Positions 11,634-23,160 are shown, numbered from the stretch's first letter. The stretch is DNA of 64,000 nt from Ampelomyces quisqualis (GCA_018398575.1 JAGTXZ010000014.1:186001-250000), one strand, 5' to 3'. A program made the numbers and translations. Notes: generated by a model from the sequence alone, not told the origin.

Positions 11634-14429
11634 ATGCCCCGAGTCCGCGTGCCTAATGCTAGCTTCATCGCCAGCGCGGAGCTCCCGATCCTCCCTTTCC
11701 TTGCTCCACGAGCATTCGTCGAGTCTCCTACAACGAGAAGGCGCAACCACTACAATGTTAGACCTAAAAGCAAACAGGAACATCAGATGAAGAGTAGGGA
11801 TGGTCTTTCTGGGTCGAAGCGATTGCATACAGATCCTGTGATCAAGGCTTCTTGCTCTACAACATGCGCCTCCAGACGACTTCAGGATCGAAGCACGGCG
11901 GGGGGCCTGCTGCGGAGTGCACATCGGTCACGGGAATCTGCAAGAAGTGCATTTCCTGCTACTTCGGTCGAACTACGCTACGCAGAAATCGCTGCCTTCG
12001 CCCACCAATCCACAAGAAGCTATCGTGTCCGAAGCTCTAGCTCTCGTGAAGATGCACCGCGTGTCACAAGAATATCTCGCACGAGAGCAGCGCCTTCGAG
12101 AATTGCAATATCTCGGCACGTCGCTGAAGCGGCTCCAGAGGGCCAAACACTGGGAATGCGACAACAAAGTCCTGAAGTTGTAGCAAAACGCGAGAAAGCG
12201 CTGGCGTTGGAACACGAACGACTTGCGACGTTAGTGGCCCACGAGCTGAATCAGGACGTGCCGCATCTCATGAAGCATGGGCAGTACAGATCTCTGCGCC
12301 GGCGTATCATAAATCTCGAGCAATGGGACAAAACAGCGCTAGATCTGTGCAAACGGCGTGGTCCTCTGGTAAAACGAGTTTCTCTGGTTCAAGCATTTGC
12401 GGCACTTGATCGGGCCTTATATCCTGGCATAGGACAACATACGCGACGAGTCGGGATTATACACGATCCGCGGTGCAACAGAGTGATGGCCTTGCTATAC
12501 AGACATAATGAGCGGAATAAGACACAGGAGATCTGGCAGAAATGGATGGCTCTTAGCCCGAACATTAGGCAGTCGATATACCAACGTCTGTTGATCTATC
12601 TGCTGCATCGCAAACCAGCCCGCGCTTTACAATTCCTTCGCATCTTATCTAGCGACCGATTGCTGCGAGGTGCCAAAGCAGAGACTCTAGCAGATGCTCT
12701 TGGCTTCCTCTCCAAGATTCACAAAAGAGCCACATACAGTTCCAGGGAGGAATGGCTGAACGACGAGACAATGATCAGGCACCACTTTGTGTCAGGCTTC
12801 ATTCAAATCTTCCTCCAGGCTCTTGCGCCGCACCGCACAGTCTGTTCGCAGGACCTGCTCTACAATTTGGCAATCATCGCATCCGCAAAGGAACTCAAGA
12901 AAGTCTTTAATTGTTTGATGGAAAATCGTGCATATCTTGGTTTCGACACCATTTTACACTATGCGAACACTTTTGCAGAGGCTGGAGACGCCACTTCTGC
13001 CCTTGGATGTCTTCACGAACTCAAAGCATTGAGCCTCTCCGAGTCATGGGACGCAATTGTTGACCGGGAACGGCTCCGCTGGACTTGTGCCCTCATTCTA
13101 CGGAAGAGCATGAGTGAGGCTCGAAATTACCATGAAACGCCTGCAATCGTAGCAGCAATCGCCCAGTTGGGTATCAAGATGGATATTTTGTTGTACAACA
13201 TTGTCATGCACAATGCAATAGAGGCACGCGACTATGCTACGGCTTTCAAGGTCTACAATGCTCTAGAGGGGAACGGCCTGAAAGCGGACAAATATACTTA
13301 CTCAATTCTTCTGCATGGATGCACGCTGCAGAGTAACCCAGCAATGTTCTCGCAGTTTGCACAACATAGTGCCGACATGGCTTACGAGACCAAGGACGCC
13401 TGGATCGCAACCGACTACTTATATTACATCTACATTCGCCTTGAGAGCGACACAGATAAATCACATGTTGCAAACCTGCTTCGAGAGACGTATCTTCGCT
13501 TCTTCCCAGCTGAAACTCTGGAACTCCTCATGAGCCGTCCAGGAAATACAGACTCAGCGTTCAAGGCTAAAGGGGCGCCGAAACTTGAACCTATACCCGC
13601 TGCGCTGTACATCATCATACAGGCTGAGATACAGGAAGCCCTTACCATGGGCACTCGCCAAGTGCTGAGCCTCTATCATCGATTCAGAATGCTTATGCAG
13701 CAAGACAGCGACCCACTCATGACAGAGCTCGGGAAGGACCCAATTGTATGGAACGCATTCCTCTACGCATTCTGTCAAAAACAGCAGTTCGCAAGCGCAT
13801 CTCAGCTCATCAAGGACATGACTAACGGCGGACCTCAGCCGAACATCTATACTTGGAATATTTTCATGCAGGCTTTCTTCAAGTCTGGGCAGGTAGAGGC
13901 CGCAGAGCGTGTCTTCAAGATACTGCGCAGCCGTGGCATTGATCCTGATCAATTTACCCAAGGCACACTACTGCGAGGCTACGCCAAGGCGCGGCTTATC
14001 GATCGCATCGGCGAAACAATGCTCCATGTGAAGTCAGAAGACGAAATGGCGCCAGATTTGCTTAGAGCACTCGCGGCAATTCCGGATCGCAACAAGCTCA
14101 TGTATACTTTGGAAAAGGCTCGCATATACAAAGAGGCCAAGGCGCAAGAGAAGGCTACAGGAGAGGTTGAAATAGAGGAGAGAAGATGGAAGCTACCAGA
14201 CTTTGCAAAGGTCGCGCCCAAAGGAGACTCACTCTCTGAGCTACCTGCTCCAGTTCGTCTTCCCAGGATCAGAGTGCGAGCGCGGGCGACTTATCAAGCT
14301 GGTGTACCCGAAGAACCGACCTTACCTATAATCCGATTTGATGCGCCTCGAACATCACGACAGCCTCTCAGGTTAAGCATACACGGCCGTTCAAACAAGC
14401 CCGCCAATGAGTCGTGGAGGAAGAGGTAG
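11634..14429 (+). CDS. Pentatricopeptide repeat protein, probably mitochondrial
   Basis: Long uninterrupted frame of 931 codons. Degenerate PPR units of about 35 residues are seen in the middle (ILLYNIVMHNAIEARDYATA, then KADKYTYSILLHGC) and most clearly near residues 700-780 (DPIVWNAFLYAFCQKQQF, NIYTWNIFMQAFFKSGQV and PDQFTQGTLLRGYAKARL). PPR proteins bind organelle RNA and act in its processing, stability or translation. The first 180 residues are rich in Arg, Ser and Ala and poor in acidic residues, as in a mitochondrial presequence with a long linker, but this part is poorly constrained; the true start could be a later ATG or an upstream exon. The specific RNA target cannot be assigned. 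The C-terminus is basic and Pro/Arg-rich. Confidence 0.82.
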   Translation: MPRVRVPNASFIASAELPILPFLAPRAFVESPTTRRRNHYNVRPKSKQEHQMKSRDGLSGSKRLHTDPVIKASCSTTCASRRLQDRSTAGGLLRSAHRSRESARSAFPATSVELRYAEIAAFAHQSTRSYRVRSSSSREDAPRVTRISRTRAAPSRIAISRHVAEAAPEGQTLGMRQQSPEVVAKREKALALEHERLATLVAHELNQDVPHLMKHGQYRSLRRRIINLEQWDKTALDLCKRRGPLVKRVSLVQAFAALDRALYPGIGQHTRRVGIIHDPRCNRVMALLYRHNERNKTQEIWQKWMALSPNIRQSIYQRLLIYLLHRKPARALQFLRILSSDRLLRGAKAETLADALGFLSKIHKRATYSSREEWLNDETMIRHHFVSGFIQIFLQALAPHRTVCSQDLLYNLAIIASAKELKKVFNCLMENRAYLGFDTILHYANTFAEAGDATSALGCLHELKALSLSESWDAIVDRERLRWTCALILRKSMSEARNYHETPAIVAAIAQLGIKMDILLYNIVMHNAIEARDYATAFKVYNALEGNGLKADKYTYSILLHGCTLQSNPAMFSQFAQHSADMAYETKDAWIATDYLYYIYIRLESDTDKSHVANLLRETYLRFFPAETLELLMSRPGNTDSAFKAKGAPKLEPIPAALYIIIQAEIQEALTMGTRQVLSLYHRFRMLMQQDSDPLMTELGKDPIVWNAFLYAFCQKQQFASASQLIKDMTNGGPQPNIYTWNIFMQAFFKSGQVEAAERVFKILRSRGIDPDQFTQGTLLRGYAKARLIDRIGETMLHVKSEDEMAPDLLRALAAIPDRNKLMYTLEKARIYKEAKAQEKATGEVEIEERRWKLPDFAKVAPKGDSLSELPAPVRLPRIRVRARATYQAGVPEEPTLPIIRFDAPRTSRQPLRLSIHGRSNKPANESWRKR

Positions 14430-14481
14430 ACCTTGATTCATTTTCCACATATTCGCGACACCAGCATCGCGATGACGAAAG

Positions 14482-14501
14482 ATATGTACATATGTACATA
14501 T
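14482..14501. repeat. 20-bp perfect palindrome after the PPR gene
   Basis: The sequence ATATGTACATATGTACATAT equals its own reverse complement. It starts 53 nt after the PPR stop codon, probably in the 3' UTR. It could fold as a hairpin in RNA or simply be a short TATGTACA tandem. Confidence 0.7.
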
Positions 14502-15029
14502 ACAACCCCGTTACTCCAAGCCCCAGAGCAATGTAATAACCCACACACATCAACCCTTTGAGTTCCATGATGCAGTTAAACAAAAAAAAACCTCTCGCTT
14601 CCCGTACCCGCGCTTTTCGTCTGCAATCCACACTTCCAGCTAGCATACTTGCCTAGTACGGAAGGCTGGGCGCTATTCCACGGGTACGCGAAGCGAAATT
14701 CCCTGATAGCTTCCAGTCTCCCATCGCCCCTTATCAATTGTCGCTTTAATCTTGAGCGCAGAGTCGTGGCTACTCCATGTACAGGCGTTTTAGGCGGTGC
14801 TGGGATCATCACACATTCATCGATGTCAGATGTGCTTGATCCGCGCTTCCGGGTACGCGTGCCGAATATGTCTCACTTGCCGTTCACTTGCATGAGCAGA
14901 GTATTATGTGAGAAAAGTATGATCATGGAGCCGCAAATTGAAGAGTCGTTGTTTTTGTTGTGCCGTGCAAAAACTCCAGCCACAGCACCTGGCTCACTAC
15001 TATCAAAGTCTTGGCATCGCGGTCGCCGT

Positions 15030-15960
15030 AGCCGTGTGTCTGCACTGTAATCCACGCTGCTCAAGGGAAGTTACTGTATTCGGGTTGCTTGGCGCGGGTG
15101 GCGTCCCGTGTGGGCGCTATGTTGTGTCTATTTTGAGGAAGTGCTGTGAAATCAGGGGTTGGGAAGTCGGGTACGGTAAACGAGATGAACAGGTTATTTT
15201 TTCTTGGCTTGATTGAGACGCAAGAAAGGGTTGATGATGACAATAGGAGGGTACTGCCGTAGAGGTGTTGGTGTAGAAGAAGGAATGGATTGTCTGATTT
15301 GCAAGTTGACAAGATGGTTTCTCGAGGTAGAGAGATCTAGTCGTCTCTCAAACACAATCACGCACCGCGTGTTTCTTGCTTCCTGTGTAGCTTCATCAGC
15401 TTATATCCACTAAGATATTACGCTGTAGAACTTCTGTCCCACACGTGGCCAGCTACATATCCTCTATACATCCTCCTCAATAATCGATGGTTATCTGCTA
15501 TAATCAACACACCCCGAAAGCATTTGACAGTACGTAACATGCTATGCGAAAACTTGCTGCAATCAGCAGTGTATGCCCAAGTCACTGTATTAGGGAGGAT
15601 ACACGGCACCAGATGCGCCTCATTGTCTGTGTCGCGACTGTACAACTACTATACTCAACGCCTACGTAGAGAACTTACTTATTCCAGCATCTTTAGCACC
15701 AAGCAAGAAACACAGGTAGCCTGTACAGCCGAGTGGTTTGTCAATACAATCAACAGTAACTGCTGGAGTTGCTGTATTCGGGACGATACACAAGGTCAAA
15801 CAGGTTTTCTTGTGCTAGGGAATTTGATTGTTGAGGATACGAGTACGACGAGGTGGGAGCACCGGAGAGGCTTGGGCTGTTTGTTACATTGCGGGAATTT
15901 TTCCTCTGCGATGTTCAGGGGGAGATGTGGAAGCTACTGTATTGAGTCAGTTCGAGGCGT
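15030..15960. repeat. Weak ~170-bp periodic repeat set
   Basis: A short motif near CTGTATTMGGGA recurs at 15074, 15254 (as CTGCCGTAGAG), 15423 (CTGTAGAAC), 15585, 15772 and 15937, with spacings of 180, 169, 162, 187 and 165 nt. The copies at 15585 and 15772 are the most alike; both are preceded by a CAATCARCAGT block and followed by GATACAC. The copies at 15254 and 15585 share ATTGTCTG 35-37 nt downstream. The copies at 15254, 15423 and 15937 are poor matches, so the regular spacing is suggestive, not proven. The set lies directly upstream of the better supported array at 16.1-18.3 kb and may be its older part. Confidence 0.35.
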
Positions 15961-16122
15961 GCAAACGATTTAGCTCTGGCAAGGGCGCAGGACGGGCGTG
16001 TACCAAAAGGAAAGGAGGGATACATTAGGTGCTACATTGTAGCTGCCGATTATAATCGAAGAATTTATATTCGTGGCATGGAAAAAGCTGGGATCGTTCT
16101 AGGGAGTCGACTACCCCGACTT

Positions 16123-18320
16123 GGCAATCTCCGTAGAGATGGCGCTGAGAGAGAACCGCAGAAATTTTTACTGCGATCGATGCGATGTGTAATTCTTTCC
16201 AATTATGGCAATTCTCACCAACACTGGCTCCATACCATGCGCAAAAGTGTGAAGTTCAACCAGTGGGTCGGTCATAGTAACCTACACTTGGACAGGGACC
16301 TTCTTGATTCGGAAACACGATGTTGAATATGAGTGGTACCTATATCCTTTTTTTTACCATATGAACATTGTTAAATGCCCTGCAACGCAAGGGATGACTA
16401 CCAGGGAAAAATATTAACTAGGGTCGAAGGCTCGGAAGAGAGATGGACACTTACTAAGCCATAATGATAGGACACAAGTTACCTTAGGCCCTTGAGTGCC
16501 ATTTCTCTCGGCGCAGATCAGGGTATGCGAGTAGGCGTAAACCCCATGATTCCAAACGTCTCGCGCAGGTTTCGAGAAGTTACCTAGCGGCCAGTGAACC
16601 TTGGATAAGGTACTGTGATCAATGGCAGACAAGAAGAGTTGCCCCAAGCAGTAGGAGCGTGAGTGGCGAAGTATGGCGCTTTGAACCAAATCCCATGGAA
16701 CATAGGACCCCAAGTCTATACGTGCAACAGAGCGACGCAGACGGTGAGTTAGGGCCTGCGACTTTGGGGTACCACGTTGGGCCACTGGTACCTATACACC
16801 TACCGCCGCGAAAATACCCATTGAAAGATATACTGCGATCGATGGGAAAGGAGTAAAAGTGCTGAATTGGGCAATGAAACACAGAACAATCGGGAATACC
16901 CCGCATAAGTTCTGTTAGTCTGCGCCGACTCTGCGGGATTCGAGCGCGAGACAAGAGGAAGACAAGAGACTTGGCTTGACAAGACTCTTGGCTATGTGAA
17001 CCCAAAGTGGTACCTAGAGACATGTTAGTGCAATGTCGAATCTATGGGTCGACGCTCAAATCGGCAGAAACATGTCATTCTTGTTCTGGTTTGTGAATAC
17101 ATGGAGAAGTAAATGGGTCCGTTCAGCGCCATGTATACGGTGCGCTGTATTTCGAGAGCCGAAAAATCGGGAAGGGATTTCGTACCACTATACTATTGAT
17201 TGGAATGGCATCAAACCTGAGAGTGAAGAGTGTACGAGTGATGCTAAATAGAATGCCTAATAATCCTGCAGTCGACATTGATGCTTTACAAATCCGCTGC
17301 GATGATGGAAGTTGAGTGGAATTCCTCAAAGTGGCAAGACACTCAAGGAATTGAATGTATGCTTTCAGGGCGATGGTTTCGGCCCCGATCCTCACGGGGA
17401 CGAAAGGATTTGGCAAATATTCGAGGAGTGTTTCTGTACCATTGTAGTGTGCCAACTCTCGATTGGCATGAGAGGGCGACATCGTGGGTGACTCCCGCGG
17501 AGTGACGCTCAACACGGTACCTAAGCTTGCCTCAGCTTAATCTGAACCTTTGGAAATACACTGCGATCGATACAGAATGAGAAAAGTTGCTTGATTTGGA
17601 CAAGAAGTTAAATGTTGATGGGTACCTAAAGCTATGGGTTTCCTTGGATCTGGCCTGACATTAAAGTTAGTGCTTTGAGCAATATCATAACATGAATTTG
17701 ATACGCTATGTTACTTTCTGTCTCAAAGTTGGTACCAATAAGGCTGGGAACCCCAGGTAGCCAGTCTGTTATCGATGGCAAAAGGTTAAAGTTTCTTGTT
17801 ACAGTATGAAGGAGGTATGAAATCTTGAATGTCACGGCGTCCAACAGACGTGATTGAGATGAGTTCCAATGATGAAACCGCCACGACAAAGGCGGATCAC
17901 CTGAGAGAATTGTAGCATCCATTCGGAAAGTTGCTCCCCCATCTTGCGGTTCTTGACAGATAAAACTGATCATCTAACGTACTCCTCATTACCTTCAAAT
18001 CTCAAACGCGGCACCGAAGCATGAATGAAACCTTGGAAGCCACACTGTGATCAATGGGAAGCAATAGACATTACTCGATGGAGTATGAAAACTGACCAAA
18101 GTTTGGAAAGAGAGCCATGTTCGACAAACGCCATGGCAATAAGGTCCCGAATGTAGATATGCGACAACGCAGGTGAAAGTTCGAGACCGGGACTGACCAT
18201 GGAACTTCAGATATCTGATCTGAGTCATCATGGCCGACGTCGACAGCACAAGTGGCACTGGCACGGTACTTCGAGGCATAAGTCCGCCACATCGGCAGGT
18301 GGCTGGGTGCATGCATCCGT
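16123..18320. repeat. Ancient tandem array, nine diverged units of about 200-280 bp
   Basis: A core close to CTGYGATCRATGGGAA recurs at 16171, 16379, 16613, 16833, 17034, 17297, 17561, 17766 and 18045, so the units are 201-279 bp long. Two further blocks repeat in register. GGTACC or a one-base variant lies 25-46 nt before the core in seven units (16335, 16579, 16787, 17009, 17516, 17731, 18010). A block close to CCATGGMANATAGGWCCC lies 79-96 nt after it in most units (16459, 16693, 17129, 17381, 17642, 18131). Exact GGTACC occurs eight times between 16335 and 19242, where fewer than one would be expected. Between the blocks the units are strongly diverged. A tenth degenerate copy may follow near 18310. 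No frame runs through several units, so the array is noncoding or the wreck of a repeat-containing gene. The alignment was made by eye. Confidence 0.6.
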
Positions 18321-19415
18321 CACGTGGGCTATGATACTCGAATACATTGTTTAGCATTGATTGTATCGCTTTGGGGCGTTGCCTTGTGTCTTTTGAAAGT
18401 AATTGCGGCGATAGTATGGCTCTAGGGACTGCTTCGTTACGCGCACGCCGAAGAGCGAACACATCGTCATTGTGATCCCGTGATTGCAAAGAATGTACCG
18501 CGGATTTTCAACTGCGTGAGACGTAAGCTGACCGTGTCGAGATGTTGTTCCGATCAAAGGGTGTTACGTTGGCGACCTCGCGCTACTGGTATGCTTCGCA
18601 AGCTGGCTCCGGTCGTACCGGCAACGTCCTCGCAGAAGTGTACCTCAAGCAATGAATGCTCTGCGTGTAAGTCGACCATGAAGGAGTTCGACAGCTTCAT
18701 CGGTGGTGGGTGTGGTAGCTACCATGGTGCTAAAGGAAGACGAACAGGCGACGGTGGATTATTAGGCATCCTTGAACGACCTTCTATGCACGCATGAGCA
18801 AGCTTCTCCCGCAGTATGAATCTTGAAAAAGGTCTGGAATACGTAGGAGAGCTGGTACTCGGCGACTTCAGAGAACTAAATGGGGTCGACGGCGTCCCTA
18901 GAAATCTTTCCCCACCTCGCACAACATTGCGATCCCATGTGATGTTCAGAATAGAACAGCAGTTGTCGAGAGTGAGAAGAGATAGAATTTTGGGGTTAAG
19001 CTTTGAAAAGGCAAGATTCTATTGCGACGGCGAAGCAAAGTGTCGAGCAAGTTCTTTGCATTGTGCCTCGCAGCGTTTTCGATGGCAAGTGAAAAGGTTT
19101 TCAATCTCCAGAGAATTGGTTGGACCGAACCAATAGAAGTTTTTGAATTGTACCATGGCGCGCTGGAAGTGGCAATATACTAAGAACGCGAGATAGTATA
19201 CCAGCCGGGTGCTCGGGGTGACGCTAGGGACTTCACTGCTTGGTACCGACGATTCGACGACCCCCAGTGCACCGCTCATGAAAAGTGTCGGACTTCCACA
19301 GTACGGTACATTGAAACTTCTCGAACCTTCCACTATATTTTGCTCTACATCACCTCATATCACATGATAACTGACCCCACCCTGGCCCCTCTTTTGTCTT
19401 TTCGATTTCTCTTTC
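18321..19415. other. Intergenic, no gene recognised
   Basis: This lies between the repeat array and the 3' end of the urea transporter. Open frames are short and resemble no known protein. A GGTACC site at 19242 and a GCGATCCCATG segment near 18930 may be further outliers of the array. Confidence 0.35.
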
Positions 19416-21596
19416 CTATTTCTTCCTCCCCAAATCTTTCGTCATTTTCTTGAACAGTCTCACCAAACCCCCTCGTGTCTCCCATATCGGCAGCAAACAA
19501 CTGATCGCACTCGACGCAAACACCCAGATGAAACTCACCACTACCCACCCTGTGAAGAATCCTTTCGAGAAGATGTAGCCGGAGAAGAACATAGGCATGG
19601 GAAGGAGGAAGTCGAGGATAAAGGTCAGAACAAACGCAGAGATACATGCTAGTTTAAAGGCGCGGCGAAGAGTATTTGGATCGTCTTCTTCTTGGGTTGT
19701 CGGAGCAAGATAGGCAGGCAAGTCATTTTGAGGAGTCCAAGCTGCTACTGTAGGTGCAGAAATATCTGTGATTTCATTCTTCTCGCCTGCGTCAGAAAGC
19801 TCAGAGGTGGAAGTATCTATTGGCGTCGTGCCTTCCGTTGCGACAGCGTTGATTGCGCGCGTGACTTCCCAGTCGAAATTCTCTGGTTGGATGAGAGTGA
19901 TGGTGGTGGTAACGATTAGGCCTGTCATGATGGATGCTAGATTCCCAGCTAGGGTGGGATACGAAAGCCCTGTGGTCTCGACAGTGATTTCGCCATAGTA
20001 ATGCTTCGCAGTAGTGAGCCAAGCTGTAATGCCAGCGGCGAGCCCGGACAGACAGCCAGCAATTGCGCCTGCTTTGCTTTGCCTACGCCAGGTGATGGCA
20101 AAGGCGGTCGGAAAGACGGCGCCGCCAACGAGGAGACCCATAACACTGCCGGGTATTAGTTACGATATGTACACGGGTAGAAGAGTGGCGGAGTGGTACT
20201 GACAGGAAGAGCCAGCCGAGATCAATGGACGCAGCATTCCAGATGCAGGCGAACACCGACATGATCAAGCCGAAGACACAGATCATTATATGCGAAACGA
20301 AGATCAACTGCTTCGGCGTCGCTTTCGGCTGGATGTATGCTTTGTACACATCGAATGTGAGAAGTGACGAAACGGCGATCAGCTCTGCAGATGCGCAGGA
20401 GGTCACCGCCATGAACAAGACTATTAGCAGTGCCACGGCACCCCCTTGGCCCATCAACGTTTCTGCAGCAAACGCGGCAGCTAGACCAGATGAAATCTGC
20501 CCTGATGTGGGCACTTCAGGATATGTTGGGAACCGAGGGTCGTCCGTGAGTGCTGCAGCAGCAAGTCCTAGCGTTGTCGAGAAGCCAAATGGAATTGCGA
20601 ACCAAGCGAGACCCCCAAGAAGATAGGCACGAACTGCGGTGGACGGTTTCGAGGCGATGGCGCGCTGCCAGTAGGCTTGATCAAGGAAGACTGTCCCGGA
20701 TCCGGAGCATAGTTGTATGACTCCAAAGATGAGGCCAAAGTTTGACTTCAAGGTAACGTAGGATCCATCCTTGTTTCCAGCGATTGGGCGTTGGCTGCCA
20801 GCTTTCTGGAGAAGATTGTACATTTCGTTAGGCGACCCAATCAGTGGACTGACCGCGTACGCGTTGAACATGAAGTAGAGAATAATGATCATCAGGATCA
20901 GGGTATGGCTGTAGTCGCAGAGAAATGTAGCTCTTAGACCACCCAGGATCACATAAGCACATACACCTGAGGTTGTTAGTTTCTGTGCGAACAATGCATG
21001 ATACCAAGACCGTACCGACCGGAATGAGGAAGATGGCAGCATACACTGGCATTCCTGTCAGGCTTGTGACGACTGCACTACCACCAAGGAGTAGCTGGCT
21101 ACCGACCAGGATGTTCGTAACGAATGCAAACAACATGAACACCAAGTGAGCCACTGTGCCGTATCTCGCCTTTATGATCTCGAGGTATGTGTGGCAACTT
21201 GGTGCATTCTGCTTGACTTTACACGCAAGAATTGAGAACATGAGAATTTGGACAGTTGCACCAGCCGCGTACCAGAAAGGCCCGGCAACTCCGTACTGGT
21301 AAGCCACGGTAGATGACTGAAGCAGGGTTGCGGCCCACGTCCATGCGGAGACAATACCAGAAGCTATAAGACCAGGCTTGACAGATCGAGATGCGGTGTT
21401 GAACTCTTCAGACTGGTGGGTAGAGTATTGCGTGTAGCGATTCTGAAGATACGAGATGAATATCATCAGGAACGCGAAGAAGAATCCCACGCCAATGACC
21501 ACACCTTGACTTGTTATCTCGGTGACATGTAACGCGTTTATTTCGCCTACCATAGCCAGCTCCTACGGGAAGGGGCGTCTTCGCTGTATCCGCCAT
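19416..21596 (-). CDS. dur3: Urea active transporter, DUR3 type (sodium:solute symporter family)
   Basis: Four-exon minus-strand model: 21551-21596, 21016-21504, 20204-20966, 19416-20145, giving 675 residues; every junction restores the family sequence in frame. The protein has about 15 hydrophobic segments. Recognisable SSS/DUR3 stretches include YGVVIGVGFFFAFLMIFISY, SAWTWAATLLQSSTVAYQYG, PFWYAAGATVQILMFS, GLRATFLCDYSHT and GSGTVFLDQAYWQRAIAS. DUR3 proteins import urea, and in some fungi polyamines, at high affinity across the plasma membrane with proton coupling. The C-terminal region has an acidic loop (about residues 515-560) before the last spans. Length fits the family (about 650-700). 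Genes of this type are nitrogen-repressed in other fungi; GATA-type sites lie upstream. The nearest alternative is another SSS member with a different substrate. Confidence 0.88.
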
Positions 21597-21834
21597 TTTT
21601 GAGTTTGAGGTTGAATGGAGGCGTCAGAATTCCTGCTCGCAAGAGGGTATGACAGAGAGTGATATACTGTCCATTGACGTCGAACATTTGTCCAGGCTAC
21701 TTTATCGTCCGCTAGAACGTTTTCGCAGCCACTGAATCAAGAATTTTATACCTCCAACAGTCACTGGGCCAGGGTGGAGATACAAGATGAGCAAGAAAGA
21801 TGGCGATCAACGGTACTGCATAGGTTCATGTTGC

Positions 21835-22064
21835 GATAAGCCAGATGAGGTAACTCGCGTACGCGTGTTACATTATCGCTCTTGCGGGGTGGATCGTATT
21901 GCCGGAACCAGGATGTTTGCGCGTCATTGCAATGATAACAGTGCAAAAGTAGCACACTCTGAAGATAAGATTGCTAACCAGGCGCGAGGAATGCTTAGCT
22001 GCTACTTGTTATGGACCGGTTTATGGAAGCAGAAGGGCCGAAACGTTGGAAACGCAACGATAAG
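21835..22064. promoter_or_regulatory. Cluster of GATA-factor-type sites upstream of the urea transporter
   Basis: Four HGATAR-like sites lie 240-470 bp before the transporter ATG: GATAAG at 21835-21840, GATAAC at 21934-21939, GATAAG at 21964-21969 and GATAAG at 22059-22064. AreA/NIT2 GATA factors bind such sites and activate nitrogen-catabolic permeases. One or two sites would be expected here by chance, so this is only mild support for nitrogen control. Confidence 0.3.
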
Positions 22065-22779
22065 AAGCCGTTGAAGACGTGTTGGATGTTCTACCTACTC
22101 GGCCAACTACCCCATGCCCAACGAAGATTGGTGGGGGCGAATTGGAGTCGAGTATCTCGACCCATGAGCTCACAACATTCCTTTCCTGTTAGCGATGGCT
22201 TCCTCTTCTATGTTATTGGTATTGCGTAGACGCACAAGATCATGGGAAAGAACTACATCTTCCGGAGCACCGAATTGTGTAACCGCAGTCCAGCCGTACC
22301 AAGGCCCTTCGCACGTCCTCTCAGGACAGCGTGCTGAATAGCGAAGCAAAAAGCCATGGAATTCTCGCTACAATCACCACCCATCCAGGAAATCTCCGGA
22401 AGAGGATTCAGAAGTCGCAGCATCAGAAGGCGCCCACACTAGTCCCATGATGGACGTCGACCAAGGTCTGTCCCCGCCAATGAGAAAGCCACGCTTGTTT
22501 AAAGCTTGCTTACCTTAACGTTACAACCTAAGCCAAGGTTTCCGCTTATCGATACCACAATGATTTCCCCCACCTAATAATCGTCACCACGTCCTTACCT
22601 TCAACCTGTCTTTCAAGTGAAAAAATGGATTGATATGTCTTACACCGAGCTAGTCTGCTGTTGTGAAAGAAGGTGTGGGGGGGATGTTGTGTGTGCGACT
22701 TGGCAGGTGAGAGCAAAGTGGGGGCGACAGATGTAACTGGTTCGAGAAGGCGGAGACGACTAAACCAGCAACGTGCCAA
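22065..22779. other. Intergenic, no gene recognised
   Basis: No convincing coding frame is seen on either strand in this mixed-composition spacer, which leads into the AT-rich patch that follows. Confidence 0.4.
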
Positions 22780-23160
22780 GATGTAATGTTAAATATTACA
22801 TGTTTAGAAGACTGTTATATATTGTTAGCGTTCCTACCTAAATTGCAACGCGCACTGCAGATTACAACACAACACGCCTATTATTACATCTATTGTATCT
22901 CAGATTTAAAGCTAGTTTTTTAGCCTGCATACTAAAATTTAGTGTTGTAGCTAACTTTTCTTAAAGATAAACTTGTCTATCTTGTTGTATATCACGTTGT
23001 CCTCGCTGCTGTCTCTGTCGCTGTCGCTGTCGCTGTCGCCGCCGTCTGTTGTGTAGGAGTGTAGGAATGGCTCACTTCGCTAACGCGTCAGGAACGCTAA
23101 TAAAATATAACAGGCTTCTGAACTGGTAACATTTAATAATACCACATAACACATCTTAGC
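22780..23160. other. AT-rich, stop-laden patch (RIP-like decayed DNA)
   Basis: The composition shifts sharply to AT, with many TA steps (for example TTAAATATTACATG near 22790), while neighbouring genes are GC-rich. All frames are closed. This is how repeat-induced point mutation leaves old transposon copies in Pezizomycotina. No element ends or transposase remnant were recognised. A short hexamer tract (GTCGCT-type units, about 23011-23044) lies inside it. Confidence 0.4.

Noticed and set aside
17995..18489. 164-codon minus-strand ORF inside the repeat array
   Set aside because: It covers one repeat unit and its flank only. The translated core is not kept in frame in the other units, so the open frame looks accidental.
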